A stretch of DNA of 64,000 nt from positions 1 through 64,000 of the forward strand of contig NZ_JABBPD010000005.1 in the NCBI RefSeq assembly GCF_012927445.1, written 5' to 3'. The DNA is from Rhodoferax sp. GTDB taxonomy: Bacteria; Pseudomonadota; Gammaproteobacteria; Burkholderiales; Burkholderiaceae_C. The notes beneath the pieces are model-generated. The model ran no database searches. It saw only the letters and a list, made by a program, of their open reading frames with translations, and was not told the origin of the DNA. The position numbers and the translations under genes were made by a program. Below are positions 19,446-29,708 of this stretch, piece after piece; positions within the stretch are counted from its first letter, which is position 1; each line of letters begins with the position of its first letter.

Positions 19446-19489
19446 ATTAAATAGCTATCTGCGTAGGACGGACGGGGGCTAGCGCCCCC
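19439..19489 (+). repeat. 48-bp interspersed element, copy 5 (3' end of thiolase)
   Basis: GCTATAAATTAAATAGCT opens this copy, so the thiolase stop codon (TAA, 19443-19445) is part of the element. The GACGGGGGCTAGCGCC end pairs with extra C residues to make a terminator hairpin. Confidence 0.85.
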
Positions 19490-19495
19490 TTTTTT
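19474..19495 (+). terminator. Rho-independent terminator after the thiolase gene
   Basis: GGGGGC (19474-19479), loop TAGC, GCCCCC (19484-19489) and six T residues form an intrinsic terminator. Its left arm and loop belong to the 48-bp element. Confidence 0.8.
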
Positions 19496-19527
19496 ATAAA
19501 TTTGAAGAATGTTGGAGTGTCTGAACC

Positions 19528-20658
19528 ATGTTGTTAACCCAAGACCAGGAAATGATCCGCGACGCGGTGCGCGACTTTGCCCAAGCCGAACTGTGGCCGC
19601 ACGCCGCCAAGTGGGACAAGGAGCACACCTTTCCCAAGGAAGCGCACAAGGGCTTGGCCGCGCTGGGCGCCTACGGCATTTGCGTGCCGGAAGAATTTGG
19701 CGGCGCCAATATGGACTACCTGACGGTGGCGCTGGTGCTGGAAGAAATCGCCGCCGGTGACGGCGGCACCAGCACCGCCATCAGCGTCACCAATTGCCCG
19801 GTCAACGCTATCCTGATGCGCTACGGCAATGCCGCGCAAAAGAAGCAGTGGCTGACCCCGCTGGCACAAGGCCAGATGCTGGGCGCTTTTTGCCTGACCG
19901 AGCCGCATGTCGGCTCCGACGCCTCCAGCCTGCGCACCACCGCGGTGAAAGCGGGCGACGAGTACGTCATCAACGGCGTCAAGCAGTTCATCACCAGCGG
20001 CAAAAACGGCGATGTCGCCATCGTCATTGCCGTCACCGACAAGGGCGCCGGCAAAAAAGGCATGAGCGCCTTCCTGGTGCCGACCAGTGCCCCCGGCTAC
20101 GTGGTGGCGCGACTGGAAGACAAGCTCGGCCAGCACTCAAGCGACACGGCGCAGATCAATTTTGACGACTGCCGCATTCCGGTGGAAAACCTGATTGGGG
20201 CTGAGGGCGAAGGCTACAAGATCGCCCTCGGTGCGTTGGAGGGCGGCCGCATCGGCATTGCCGCGCAAAGTGTCGGCATGGCGCGCAGCGCGTTTGAGGT
20301 GGCGCTGGCCTATTCCAAGGACCGGCAAAGCTTTGGCACCGCCATCTTCAACCACCAGGCGGTCGGTTTCCGCCTGGCCGACTGCGCGACGCAAATCGAA
20401 GCGGCGCGCCAGCTGATCTGGCACGCTGCCGCCCTGCGCGACGCCGGTCGCCCGTGCCTGAAAGAAGCCGCCATGGCCAAGTTGTTCGCCAGCGAAATGG
20501 CGGAGAAAGTCTGCAGCATCGCCATCCAGACGCTCGGCGGCTACGGCTATGTGAGCGACTTCCCGGTCGAGCGCATCTACCGCGACGTTCGCGTGTGCCA
20601 GATTTATGAAGGCACCTCCGACGTGCAGAAAATCATCATCCAGCGTTCGCTGGCCTGA
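19528..20658 (+). CDS. Acyl-CoA dehydrogenase
   Basis: A 376-residue FAD-dependent acyl-CoA dehydrogenase. It shows [23 protein letters not shown], the FAD motif CLTEPHVGSDASSL, QFITSGKNGDV, and the C-terminal YEGTSDVQKIIIQRSLA with the usual catalytic glutamate for short- and medium-chain enzymes. It differs from the isovaleryl enzyme at 12357, which carries its catalytic base elsewhere. A butyryl- or 2-methylbutyryl-type substrate is plausible; the chain length cannot be read from the sequence. Confidence 0.92.
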   Translation: MLLTQDQEMIRDAVRDFAQAELWPHAAKWDKEHTFPKEAHKGLAALGAYGICVPEEFGGANMDYLTVALVLEEIAAGDGGTSTAISVTNCPVNAILMRYGNAAQKKQWLTPLAQGQMLGAFCLTEPHVGSDASSLRTTAVKAGDEYVINGVKQFITSGKNGDVAIVIAVTDKGAGKKGMSAFLVPTSAPGYVVARLEDKLGQHSSDTAQINFDDCRIPVENLIGAEGEGYKIALGALEGGRIGIAAQSVGMARSAFEVALAYSKDRQSFGTAIFNHQAVGFRLADCATQIEAARQLIWHAAALRDAGRPCLKEAAMAKLFASEMAEKVCSIAIQTLGGYGYVSDFPVERIYRDVRVCQIYEGTSDVQKIIIQRSLA

Positions 20659-20780
20659 GCGGTGGCGGGACAGTCGCCGCGCTGGGCGCCGGCGCTGTCT
20701 TGGCCTGAGCAGGGGGCGTGTAACAATACCGCCAGCAAGGTTATTGCTGTCCCCTAAAAAAAAACGAGTCACACCCCCTC

Positions 20781-22265
20781 ATGGTTTCCGTTCATCGTAT
20801 TTTTGACGGCCGGCGACTGCTGGCCTTGCTCAGCCTGCTGCTGGCGGCGGGCTTTTTTGCCACCACCCTGGGCAGCTACTTCGTTTCCAAAAACGTCATC
20901 CGCCAGGCCATCATCGGGCAGGAGCTGCCGCTGACTTCCAGCAATATCTACGTCGAGTTGCAGAAGGATCTGGTGCAGCCGGTGGTGATTTCCTCCACCA
21001 TGGCGCACGACACTTTCCTGCGCGACTGGGTGCTCCAGGGTGAGCGCAATGTGGACGAGATGAACCGCTACCTGCAGGAAATCAAGATGCGGTATGGCGC
21101 CTTCAGCAGCTTCTTTGTCTCCGAGCGCAGTGCCAACTACTACACCGGCAGCGGTGTCCTGAAGAAAGTGTCGGCCAGCGAGCCGCGCGATGCCTGGTAC
21201 TACCGGGTGCGCGAGCTGAAGGACGCTTACGAAATCAATGTCGACCTGGACCTGGCCAACAAAGACGCCATGACGATCTTCATCAACTACCGGGTGTTTG
21301 ACTTTGCCGGGCAGTACCTGGGCGCCACCGGCATCGGCCTCACGATCGATGCCATGCACCGCCGCATCAAGGATTACCAGCAGCGCTACCAGCGCTCGAT
21401 TTATTTCGTCGACACCAAGGGCCAGGTCGTGTTGGGGGGGCAAAAAAACCTGCAGCAGCAGCCGGACCTGCACGCCCGGCCCGGCCTGCGCGACATCATT
21501 GACGGCATCCTGCGCGACAAAAACGGCGGCTACCAGTACGAGGCCGATGGCGTCACCTACCTGCTCAATGTGCATTACATCCCGGAGCTCAACTGGTACC
21601 TGTTTGTCGAAAAAGATGAGTCTGAGGCCCTGGTCGAAGTGCGCAAGACGCTCTATATCAACCTCGCGATCTGCCTGTTCGTCACCCTGGTGGTGGTGAT
21701 GCTGATGAACGTGTCGCTGACGCGTTACCAGCGCCGCATTGAGCAAATGGCGTCCACCGACAAGCTCACCGGCATGCTGAACCGGCAGGCCTTCACCATC
21801 CTGATGGACAAGGTGCTGGCCGAGTACGAGCGCCAAGCGCGGCCGGTGTCGATGTTGCTGCTGGACCTGGATCATTTCAAGCACGTCAACGACCAGCATG
21901 GTCATGCGACGGGCGACCGGGCGCTGTGCCATGTGGCGGCGCAACTTCAGCAGGGCTTGCGCAAGTCCGACATTGCGGTGCGCTGGGGCGGCGAAGAATT
22001 TCTGGTGGTGCTCAACAACTGCGGCCTGGAGGAGGCGCAGCTGATTGCGGAAAAAATTCGCCAGCGCATTGCCGAGGGCAAGCTCGAAGTCGACGGCCAC
22101 GCCCTTGCGCTGACCGTCAGCATTGGGGTGAGCCAGTTCAGCGGCGCGGAGCCGACCGAGCAGACCATCAGCCGGGCCGACGCCGGGCTTTACCTGGCCA
22201 AGCAGGGCGGGCGCAACCAGGTCGCGGTGGCCCCCGCACCGTCGTCGTCGTCGTCGGCGGCGTGA
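20781..22265 (+). CDS. Membrane diguanylate cyclase with periplasmic sensor domain
   Basis: The 494-residue protein would make cyclic di-GMP. Helix 1 lies at about residues 12-35 and helix 2 at 290-312. Between them is a periplasmic dCache-like sensor of roughly 250 residues. The GGDEF domain follows, with substrate half-site DLDHFKHVNDQHGHATGD and signature RWGGEEFLVVL. An RKSD motif five residues ahead of GGEEF fits the inhibitory c-di-GMP site. The C-terminus ends in a short serine run. It is unrelated to the neighbouring catabolic genes. Confidence 0.92.
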   Translation: MVSVHRIFDGRRLLALLSLLLAAGFFATTLGSYFVSKNVIRQAIIGQELPLTSSNIYVELQKDLVQPVVISSTMAHDTFLRDWVLQGERNVDEMNRYLQEIKMRYGAFSSFFVSERSANYYTGSGVLKKVSASEPRDAWYYRVRELKDAYEINVDLDLANKDAMTIFINYRVFDFAGQYLGATGIGLTIDAMHRRIKDYQQRYQRSIYFVDTKGQVVLGGQKNLQQQPDLHARPGLRDIIDGILRDKNGGYQYEADGVTYLLNVHYIPELNWYLFVEKDESEALVEVRKTLYINLAICLFVTLVVVMLMNVSLTRYQRRIEQMASTDKLTGMLNRQAFTILMDKVLAEYERQARPVSMLLLDLDHFKHVNDQHGHATGDRALCHVAAQLQQGLRKSDIAVRWGGEEFLVVLNNCGLEEAQLIAEKIRQRIAEGKLEVDGHALALTVSIGVSQFSGAEPTEQTISRADAGLYLAKQGGRNQVAVAPAPSSSSSAA

Positions 22266-22313
22266 CATCCGGCTCGCAGACCTGTTAATTCGATTAATCC
22301 CAAGGAGACGTTC

Positions 22314-22739
22314 ATGCCCATTACCAAAAGCTGTCAACAACTCGTGGCCGAAGCCATGGCCCAGGTCACCACCTATTCGGTGGCCGAGGTGCAGGCCCGC
22401 ATGAACGATGGCCACACCCAGATCGTCGATATCCGCGACCCGCGCGAACTCGAGCGCGACGGCACGGTGGTTGGTGCCTACCCGGCGCCGCGCGGCATGC
22501 TGGAGTTTTGGGTCGACCCCGGCTCGCCCTATCACAAGCCGCTGTTTGCCGATGAGTCCAAAGAGTTCATCCTGTTCTGCGGTGCCGGCTGGCGCAGCGC
22601 GCTGGCCGCCAAGGCGCTGCAGGACATGGGCATGACCAACGTGGCCCATATCGACGGTGGTTACGCCGCCTGGGTCAAGCAGGGCGCCCCGACCGAAACG
22701 CTGGACGCGCAAAAAGCACGGCGCCAACCCAAGGCCTGA
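22314..22739 (+). CDS. Rhodanese-like sulfurtransferase
   Basis: A single-domain rhodanese of 141 residues. The active-site loop is FCGAGWRSA (Cys near residue 88), preceded by TQIVDIRDPRELERDG and followed by HIDGGYAAWVKQGAP. It probably binds persulfide sulfur; the partner is unknown. AAGGAG sits eight bases upstream of ATG 22314. Confidence 0.9.
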   Translation: MPITKSCQQLVAEAMAQVTTYSVAEVQARMNDGHTQIVDIRDPRELERDGTVVGAYPAPRGMLEFWVDPGSPYHKPLFADESKEFILFCGAGWRSALAAKALQDMGMTNVAHIDGGYAAWVKQGAPTETLDAQKARRQPKA

Positions 22740-22764
22740 GTGCCTGCAGTTATCAATAAAATAA

Positions 22765-22812
22765 GCCTCTAGCCCCCGTCCGCTATGCAGGAGTAGCTAT
22801 TAAATTTGAAGC
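22765..22812 (-). repeat. 48-bp interspersed element, copy 6 (intergenic)
   Basis: Minus-strand copy: GCTTCAAATTTAATAGCT, then a variable centre, then GGACGGGGGCTAGAGGC. It lies after the rhodanese gene at the border of the DnaA-box repeat cluster. Confidence 0.87.
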
Positions 22813-22907
22813 GCCCGTAATTTGACGGCGACGGCGTGCTGGTAGACCGTGAACCGATCACCAACGCTGTCTTGCGCGACATGCGAAAAGAGCGTGGCCC
22901 AAGCTCC

Positions 22908-23008
22908 TGCCTGTTTGGCAGGCATCACGCTGCAGCCCGCGCCCGGTCTGGCTTTGCCGGGGTTGTTCCGGGGCTGGTACACAAAGTTATCCACAAAAAT
23001 TGTGCATG
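22908..23008. repeat. ~100-bp direct repeat with DnaA box, unit A
   Basis: The unit runs from the GCCTGTTTGGCAGGC palindrome through GGGGTTGTTCCGGGGCTGGT to a perfect DnaA box TTATCCACA (22987-22995) followed by a partly inverted ATTGTGCA. The stretch 22813-22907 before it shows no gene. Confidence 0.8.
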
Positions 23009-23162
23009 AGAAATCAGGCTTGCGACGCCGCCCGCGGTGGGGCTCCGGTTGATTATTTATTTTGCAAAATTTGTGGCCGGTCTTTGGGTTTAGAGGTCTT
23101 TGGGACGATCTTTCTGGTATGGGTTTTCATATCTTTGGCCTGGAATTCACGACTTATACGGT

Positions 23163-23263
23163 CTGCCTATTTGCTAGGCATCGTGTTGCAGCCCTTGCCG
23201 AATAAGGCTTTGAAGGGTTTTCCCTAGGCTGATGCACATAGTTATCCACAGAAGCTGTGGAAT
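23163..23263. repeat. ~100-bp direct repeat with DnaA box, unit B (diverged)
   Basis: The middle of this unit has diverged (CTGCCTATTTGCTAGGCA, CTTGCCGAATAAGG), but the order of parts is kept. It ends with the DnaA box TTATCCACA (23242-23250) and a perfect inverted TCCACAG-AAG-CTGTGGA. Bases 23009-23162 between units A and B show no gene. Confidence 0.75.
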
Positions 23264-23300
23264 CAAATTTATTTGATTTAAATTTCGTGCTATTTTGGGC

Positions 23301-23400
23301 TGCCTGTTTGGCAGGCATCGCAGTACAGCCCGCGCCGGGCCTCGCTTTGGCGGGGTTGTTCCGGGGCTGGTGCACAAAGTTATCCACAATAATTGTGGAG
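23301..23400. repeat. ~100-bp direct repeat with DnaA box, unit C
   Basis: Nearly identical to unit A: GCCTGTTTGGCAGGC, a GC-rich palindromic middle, GGGGTTGTTCCGGGGCTGGT, then the DnaA box TTATCCACA (23380-23388) inside a perfect inverted repeat TCCACAAT-A-ATTGTGGA. Confidence 0.82.
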
Positions 23401-23459
23401 TGTCGGTCGAGTGTTTTGTGTTAGGCCGAGAAACCCTTAAAACCCACTAAATCCGCAAA

Positions 23460-24518
23460 TCACACCAGGGGTGCGCCGGCGCGTCGGAACTCCGCCGGTG
23501 ATTCGCCGGTCCAGCCGCGAAAGGCGCGGATAAAGCTCTTTTCGTTCTGGAAACCTGCCGCTTCGGCTACCTGCTTGATCGGGCGCGCGGTGCGCAACAG
23601 CAACTCCAGCGCCCGGTTCTTGCGCACGTCATCTTTGAGCGCCTGCAGCGAGGCGCCTTCGTCTTTGAGTTGCCGGTGCAGGGTGCGTGGCGAGACGTGC
23701 AGCAGGGCGGCCAGGGCCTCAGCGCTGTGGGTCAGCGTGGGATGGGAGACCAGCGCTTGGCGCACGCGCTGCACCAGCAGGCGGTCGCGCCGGTATTGCA
23801 GCACGGTCAGCGGCAGGGCGCGTTTCAGCATCTGTTGCAGGGCGGGCTCGTCCCGGCGCAGTGGCAGCGCCAGGTAGCGGGCGTCGAAACGGATGCCGGC
23901 CGGCGCGGTGTCGAATGCCGTCGGGCCGGAAAACAGCACGCCATACACGTCATGGTGCGCTGGTGCGGCAAACGGGAACTGCGCGCTTTGTAGCGGGATG
24001 CGCGAGTCGACCAGCCAGCAGGCCAGGCCGTGGATATTGCACAGCACCGAGACCAGACAGAACTCGCGCAGCGCGCCCAGATCCCGGTGCTCGGTGATGG
24101 TCAGCGTTGCCACCTCCCCGGCCACCGTCAAATTCAGCGTAATGTCGTCCGTCAGCAGGCCGTGATGCCGGCACCAGCGCTTGAGCGCCACGTCCAGCGT
24201 CGGTGCGCTGAGGGAGGCGCGGGCCAGCATGCCGTAGCTGCCCCAAGGCAGGCGGCGGCTGAACCAGCCTAAGGCTTCGTCGTCCAGTTCCAGCATGGCG
24301 GCGCCGGAGATGCGCTCCATTTGTGCGGCGGTGATGCGGGCGGCCGGATCGGTCAACGCGGTTGGCGCAATTTGTGCCAGCGCCAGCGCTGCGGCCGGGT
24401 TTTGGTTGCGCTGGGTGTAGGCTTGCACAATCGCATGCACAAAAGCAATCGGCGTGACCGCCGGTCCAGGCGTGAGAGGAGCCGCCACGAAAGGCGCCGG
24501 GGGTGCGTAAAAAGACAT
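23460..24518 (-). CDS. AraC-family transcriptional regulator
   Basis: The 352-residue protein has an N-terminal arabinose-binding-like (OruR/ArgR type) domain and a C-terminal AraC double helix-turn-helix. The latter is marked by [24 protein letters not shown] and [35 protein letters not shown] 24518 gives a normal family length; the open frame upstream is unlike the family. It is divergent from the acyl-CoA synthetase, which it may control through TGTGGC repeats in the shared promoter region. Confidence 0.9.
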   Translation of the reverse strand: MSFYAPPAPFVAAPLTPGPAVTPIAFVHAIVQAYTQRNQNPAAALALAQIAPTALTDPAARITAAQMERISGAAMLELDDEALGWFSRRLPWGSYGMLARASLSAPTLDVALKRWCRHHGLLTDDITLNLTVAGEVATLTITEHRDLGALREFCLVSVLCNIHGLACWLVDSRIPLQSAQFPFAAPAHHDVYGVLFSGPTAFDTAPAGIRFDARYLALPLRRDEPALQQMLKRALPLTVLQYRRDRLLVQRVRQALVSHPTLTHSAEALAALLHVSPRTLHRQLKDEGASLQALKDDVRKNRALELLLRTARPIKQVAEAAGFQNEKSFIRAFRGWTGESPAEFRRAGAPLV

Positions 24519-24527
24519 GGGTTGGAG

Positions 24528-24565
24528 TATGTGGCCATGTGGCACGATTTGCAACCTATGTGGCC
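24528..24565. promoter_or_regulatory. Repeated TGTGGC half-sites in a divergent promoter region
   Basis: TATGTGGCC occurs at 24528-24536 and 24557-24565, with a third TGTGGC at 24538-24543. Direct half-sites between an AraC-type gene and its divergent neighbour are the usual layout for AraC operators. The assignment is inferred from position only. Confidence 0.4.
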
Positions 24566-24640
24566 GGCGCAAAGAGGCGTAAGCCTCTATGCTTCCATTT
24601 GAGATGGTTTCTGGGGTCCGTGCCCTACAAGGAAATAAAC

Positions 24641-26005
24641 ATGACAGCAGCATCTGTAAACACCCTGACCGCGCCACTCTTGACGCGCAGTTTGTCCCGT
24701 GGCGCCACCGACGTACCCTTGATCGAACAAACACTGGGCGACTTCTTTGATGCCATGGTGGTCCGCCAGCCGGAACATGAGGCCCTGGTCAGCGCCCACC
24801 AGCGGGTGCGCTACACCTACCGCGAGTTGCAGGCCGCCAGCAACCAGCTGGCCAGTGCCTTGCTGGGGCTCGGGCTGGCGCCGGGCGACCGGGTCGGCAT
24901 CTGGTCGCACAACAACGCGCAATGGCTGCTGATGCAGCTGGCCACCGCCAAGGTCGGCCTGATACTGGTCAACATCAACCCGGCGTATCGGGTCGCCGAG
25001 CTGGACTATGCGCTCAACAAGGTGGCGTGCAAGGCCTTGGTGACCATGGCCCGCTTCAAGACCAGCGACTATGTCGGCATGTTGCGCGAACTGGCGCCGG
25101 AACTGAGCACGGCGCAGCCGGGCGCGTTGCAGTCGGTCCGCCTGCCACATCTGCGCAGCGTGGTCTGGATTGACGAGCCGGGGCAGGGCGATGAGTTGCC
25201 GGGTCTGCTGCGCTTCTCGGCGCTACTGGCAACCGGTAATGCCGCGGACCCGCGCCTTGCAGCCACGGCCAAACTGCTACACGCCACCGACCCGATCAAC
25301 ATCCAGTTCACCAGCGGCACCACCGGCTTCCCGAAAGGCGCCACGCTGACGCACCGCAACATTCTGAACAACGGTTTTTTCATTGGCGAAGCCATGAAGC
25401 TGACGCCCAAGGACCGCTTGTGCATTCCTGTGCCGCTGTACCACTGCTTTGGCATGGTGCTGGGCAACCTGGCCTGCCTCACGCACGGCGCCACCATTGT
25501 TTACCCGAACGACGGCTTTGATGCCTTGAGCGTGCTGCAAACCGTGCAGGACGAGCAATGCACCGGGCTGCACGGCGTGCCGACCATGTTCATCGCCGGC
25601 TGGATGCACACCGGCGACCTGGCGACGATGGACGCCGAGGGCTACGTCAACATCGTCGGCCGCATCAAGGACATGGTGATCCGTGGCGGTGAAAACATCT
25701 ACCCGCGCGAGATCGAGGAATTTCTCTACCGCCACCCCCAGATTCAGGACGTGCAGGTGGTCGGCATTCCAGACGCCAAATACGGCGAAGAACTGTGCGC
25801 CTGGATCATCCTGAAGCAGGGTCAGACCCTCACCGAAGACGATATCAAGGCCTTCTGCAAAGGGCAGATTGCGCACTACAAGGTGCCGCGCCACATCCGC
25901 TTCGTCAGTGCGTTCCCGATGACCGTGACCGGCAAGATCCAGAAGTTCAAAATCCGAGAAGAAATGAAACTGCAGCTGGGACTGCAAGAAGACAAAACCG
26001 CCTGA
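24641..26005 (+). CDS. Acyl-CoA synthetase (AMP-binding) with a large internal deletion, probably inactive
   Basis: The frame is open for 454 residues, but family members of this type have about 560-580. The ATP-binding motif [16 protein letters not shown] and [11 protein letters not shown] are intact. At residue ~318 the text jumps from GVPTMFIA straight to [16 protein letters not shown]. The missing part normally holds the acyl/adenylate pocket and the YGMTE (A5) motif. The deletion is in frame (junction near 25594-25600, sharing GCCG-like bases). The C-terminal domain with the KIQKFKIRE lysine remains. Folding may survive; adenylation probably does not. AAGGAA precedes ATG 24641. Confidence 0.85.
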   Translation: MTAASVNTLTAPLLTRSLSRGATDVPLIEQTLGDFFDAMVVRQPEHEALVSAHQRVRYTYRELQAASNQLASALLGLGLAPGDRVGIWSHNNAQWLLMQLATAKVGLILVNINPAYRVAELDYALNKVACKALVTMARFKTSDYVGMLRELAPELSTAQPGALQSVRLPHLRSVVWIDEPGQGDELPGLLRFSALLATGNAADPRLAATAKLLHATDPINIQFTSGTTGFPKGATLTHRNILNNGFFIGEAMKLTPKDRLCIPVPLYHCFGMVLGNLACLTHGATIVYPNDGFDALSVLQTVQDEQCTGLHGVPTMFIAGWMHTGDLATMDAEGYVNIVGRIKDMVIRGGENIYPREIEEFLYRHPQIQDVQVVGIPDAKYGEELCAWIILKQGQTLTEDDIKAFCKGQIAHYKVPRHIRFVSAFPMTVTGKIQKFKIREEMKLQLGLQEDKTA

Positions 26006-26015
26006 AAGAAGTTGT

Positions 26016-27638
<1,623 letters not shown>

Positions 27639-27653
27639 TGAAAAGAGACTCAC

Positions 27654-29678
27654 ATGTTTAACAAAATACTCATTGCCAACCGGGGCGAGATCGCCTGCCG
27701 CGTGGCGGCCACCGCCCGTCGCCTGGCCATCAAGACCGTCGCGGTGTACTCCGATGCCGACGCCAACGCCAAACACGTCAGCGTCTGTGACGAGTCGGTC
27801 TATATCGGCGGCAGCGCGCCCAAAGACAGTTACCTGCGCTGGGAAAACATCATCGCCGCCGCCAAGGCGACCGGCGCGCAAGCGGTGCATCCCGGCTACG
27901 GTTTCTTGAGCGAAAACGTCGAGTTTGCCCAGGCCTGCGCGGACGCGGGGCTGGTGTTCATCGGCCCGCTGCCGTCCAGCATCAAGGCGATGGGGCTGAA
28001 AGCCGAGTCCAAGCGGCTGATGAATCTGGCCGGCGTGCCGCTGGTGCCGGGTTACCACGGTGCCGACCAGGACCCGGCGCTGCTGCAGCGCGAGGCCGAC
28101 AGCATCGGCTACCCGGTGCTGATCAAAGCCAGTGCCGGCGGCGGCGGCAAAGGCATGCGCGCGGTCGACAGCTCGGCCGAGTTTGCCGCGGCGCTGGCCA
28201 GTTGCAAGCGCGAAGCCATCAACAGCTTTGGCGACGACGCGGTGCTGATCGAGAAGTACGTGCAGCGGCCGCGCCACATCGAAATTCAGGTGTTTGGTGA
28301 CACACTGGGCAACTATGTGTACCTGTTTGAGCGCGATTGCTCGGTGCAGCGCCGCCACCAGAAGGTGCTGGAAGAAGCGCCGGCACCCGGCATCACCGAG
28401 GAATTCCGGCGGCAAATGGGCGAGGCGGCGGTGGCGGCGGCCCGCGCCGTGGACTATGTCGGCGCTGGGACGGTCGAGTTCATCGTCGAGCAAAAGCCCG
28501 ATGGTTCGATGATTTTCTTCTTCATGGAAATGAACACCCGCTTGCAGGTGGAGCATCCCGTGACCGAAGCCATCACCGGCCAGGATTTGGTGGAGTGGCA
28601 ATTGCGCGTCGCCTCTGGCGAGCCGCTGCCGCGGGCACAGGACCAACTCAAAATCACCGGCCACGCGATCGAAGCGCGCATCTGCGCCGAAAACCCGGAC
28701 AACAACTTCTTGCCCGCCACCGGCGCGCTGCACGTCTATGGCTTGCCGGAGTGCGTGACCTTTGCGCGCAACAGCGGCGGCGTGCGGGTTGATTCCGGCG
28801 TGCGCGAAGGCGATGTCATTTCGCCGTTCTACGATTCGATGGTGGCCAAGCTGATCGTGCATGGCGAAACCCGTGAGCAGGCCCTGTCCCGGCTCGACTC
28901 CGCGCTGGCGCAGACCCACATTGTCGGCTTGAGCACCAACGTGCAGTTCTTGCGCAACGTGGTGCAAAGCCGCTCGTTTGCGCAGGCCGATCTGGACACG
29001 GGCCTCATTCCGCGTGAAGAGGCGGTGTTGTTCAAGCAAGAAAAAGTGGGCTTGAGCCTGGCCGTGGCGGGTGCCATTGCGCACACGCTGCTGCAGGAAA
29101 AAGCGGCGGAAGCGCAAGTGGCCAGCCGCGCCGTCTGGCTCGACCCGTGGGCGCGGCAGGATGGCTGGCGCTCGCATGGGCCCAGTTCGCGCCGCTTTGA
29201 CTACGCGTTCCAGGACGTGGTGCAGGTCGTGCACATGACCACGCTGCACGACGGCGCGTTGCAGCTCAACGTGGCGGGCGAGGTTGGCGTGTTTTCGTTT
29301 ACGCCCGTCATCCATGGCATCGACGTGCGTTTTGCGGAAAAGCGCCAGATTGTGAATGTGTATACCAATGGGGCTGTAGCCCATGTCTTCACTGCGCAAG
29401 GCGCTACGCAAATCATAGCGATTGATGCGCTGGCGCATGCCGGCGACACGCAGTCGGAGGGTGGCCGCCTGACCGCGCCGATGCCGGGCAAGGTGGTGTC
29501 GTTCGCCGTCAAGGCCGGCGACACGGTCACCAAGGGCCAGGCGCTGGCGGTGATGGACGCCATGAAGATGGAGCACACCATTGCCGCGCCGATGGACGGC
29601 GTGGTGGCCGAGTTGCTCTACGCGCCGGGCGACCAGGTGACGGAGGGCGCGGAGCTGCTCAAGCTGGTCGCGGCCTAA
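27654..29678 (+). CDS. liuD: Methylcrotonyl-CoA carboxylase, alpha (biotin-carrying) subunit
   Basis: The 674-residue subunit has a biotin carboxylase domain (residues 1-445). It includes the ATP-grasp loop KASAGGGGKGMR and the catalytic EMNTRLQVEHPVTE. A linker domain follows, then a biotinyl domain with AMKMEH; the biotinylated lysine is Lys638. It pairs with liuB 15 bases upstream. A diverged 48-bp element (29372-29419) is read in frame just before the biotinyl domain (GAVAHVFTAQGATQIIA). Confidence 0.94.
   Translation: MFNKILIANRGEIACRVAATARRLAIKTVAVYSDADANAKHVSVCDESVYIGGSAPKDSYLRWENIIAAAKATGAQAVHPGYGFLSENVEFAQACADAGLVFIGPLPSSIKAMGLKAESKRLMNLAGVPLVPGYHGADQDPALLQREADSIGYPVLIKASAGGGGKGMRAVDSSAEFAAALASCKREAINSFGDDAVLIEKYVQRPRHIEIQVFGDTLGNYVYLFERDCSVQRRHQKVLEEAPAPGITEEFRRQMGEAAVAAARAVDYVGAGTVEFIVEQKPDGSMIFFFMEMNTRLQVEHPVTEAITGQDLVEWQLRVASGEPLPRAQDQLKITGHAIEARICAENPDNNFLPATGALHVYGLPECVTFARNSGGVRVDSGVREGDVISPFYDSMVAKLIVHGETREQALSRLDSALAQTHIVGLSTNVQFLRNVVQSRSFAQADLDTGLIPREEAVLFKQEKVGLSLAVAGAIAHTLLQEKAAEAQVASRAVWLDPWARQDGWRSHGPSSRRFDYAFQDVVQVVHMTTLHDGALQLNVAGEVGVFSFTPVIHGIDVRFAEKRQIVNVYTNGAVAHVFTAQGATQIIAIDALAHAGDTQSEGGRLTAPMPGKVVSFAVKAGDTVTKGQALAVMDAMKMEHTIAAPMDGVVAELLYAPGDQVTEGAELLKLVAA
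29372..29419 (-). repeat. 48-bp interspersed element, copy 8 (inside liuD)
   Basis: A diverged copy: GCTATGATTTGCGTAGCG, CTTGCGCAGTGAAGACATGGGCTACAGCC. The terminal inverted repeat, the TTGCGCA core and the 48-bp length are kept. It adds 16 codons in the shared phase. Confidence 0.75.
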
Positions 29679-29708
29679 GGCCGGTTACGCCGGTTACGCT
29701 TGGTGTCC

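Noticed and set aside
22800..23389. Minus-strand frames giving similar peptides (MDNFV.QPR, PGAGC, MPAKQA)
   Set aside because: The likeness comes from the ~100-bp DNA repeats they lie in. There is no ribosome site and the frames break in the diverged unit, so I treat them as repeat DNA.
22908..23400. CRISPR array or chromosomal oriC
   Set aside because: There are only three unequal ~100-bp units with no short regular spacers and no cas genes. dnaA/dnaN and an AT-rich unwinding region are also absent.
24538..24556. Sigma-54-like TGGCACG...TTTGC in the divergent region
   Set aside because: GG and GC are eight bases apart instead of the required ten, so it does not fit a -24/-12 promoter.
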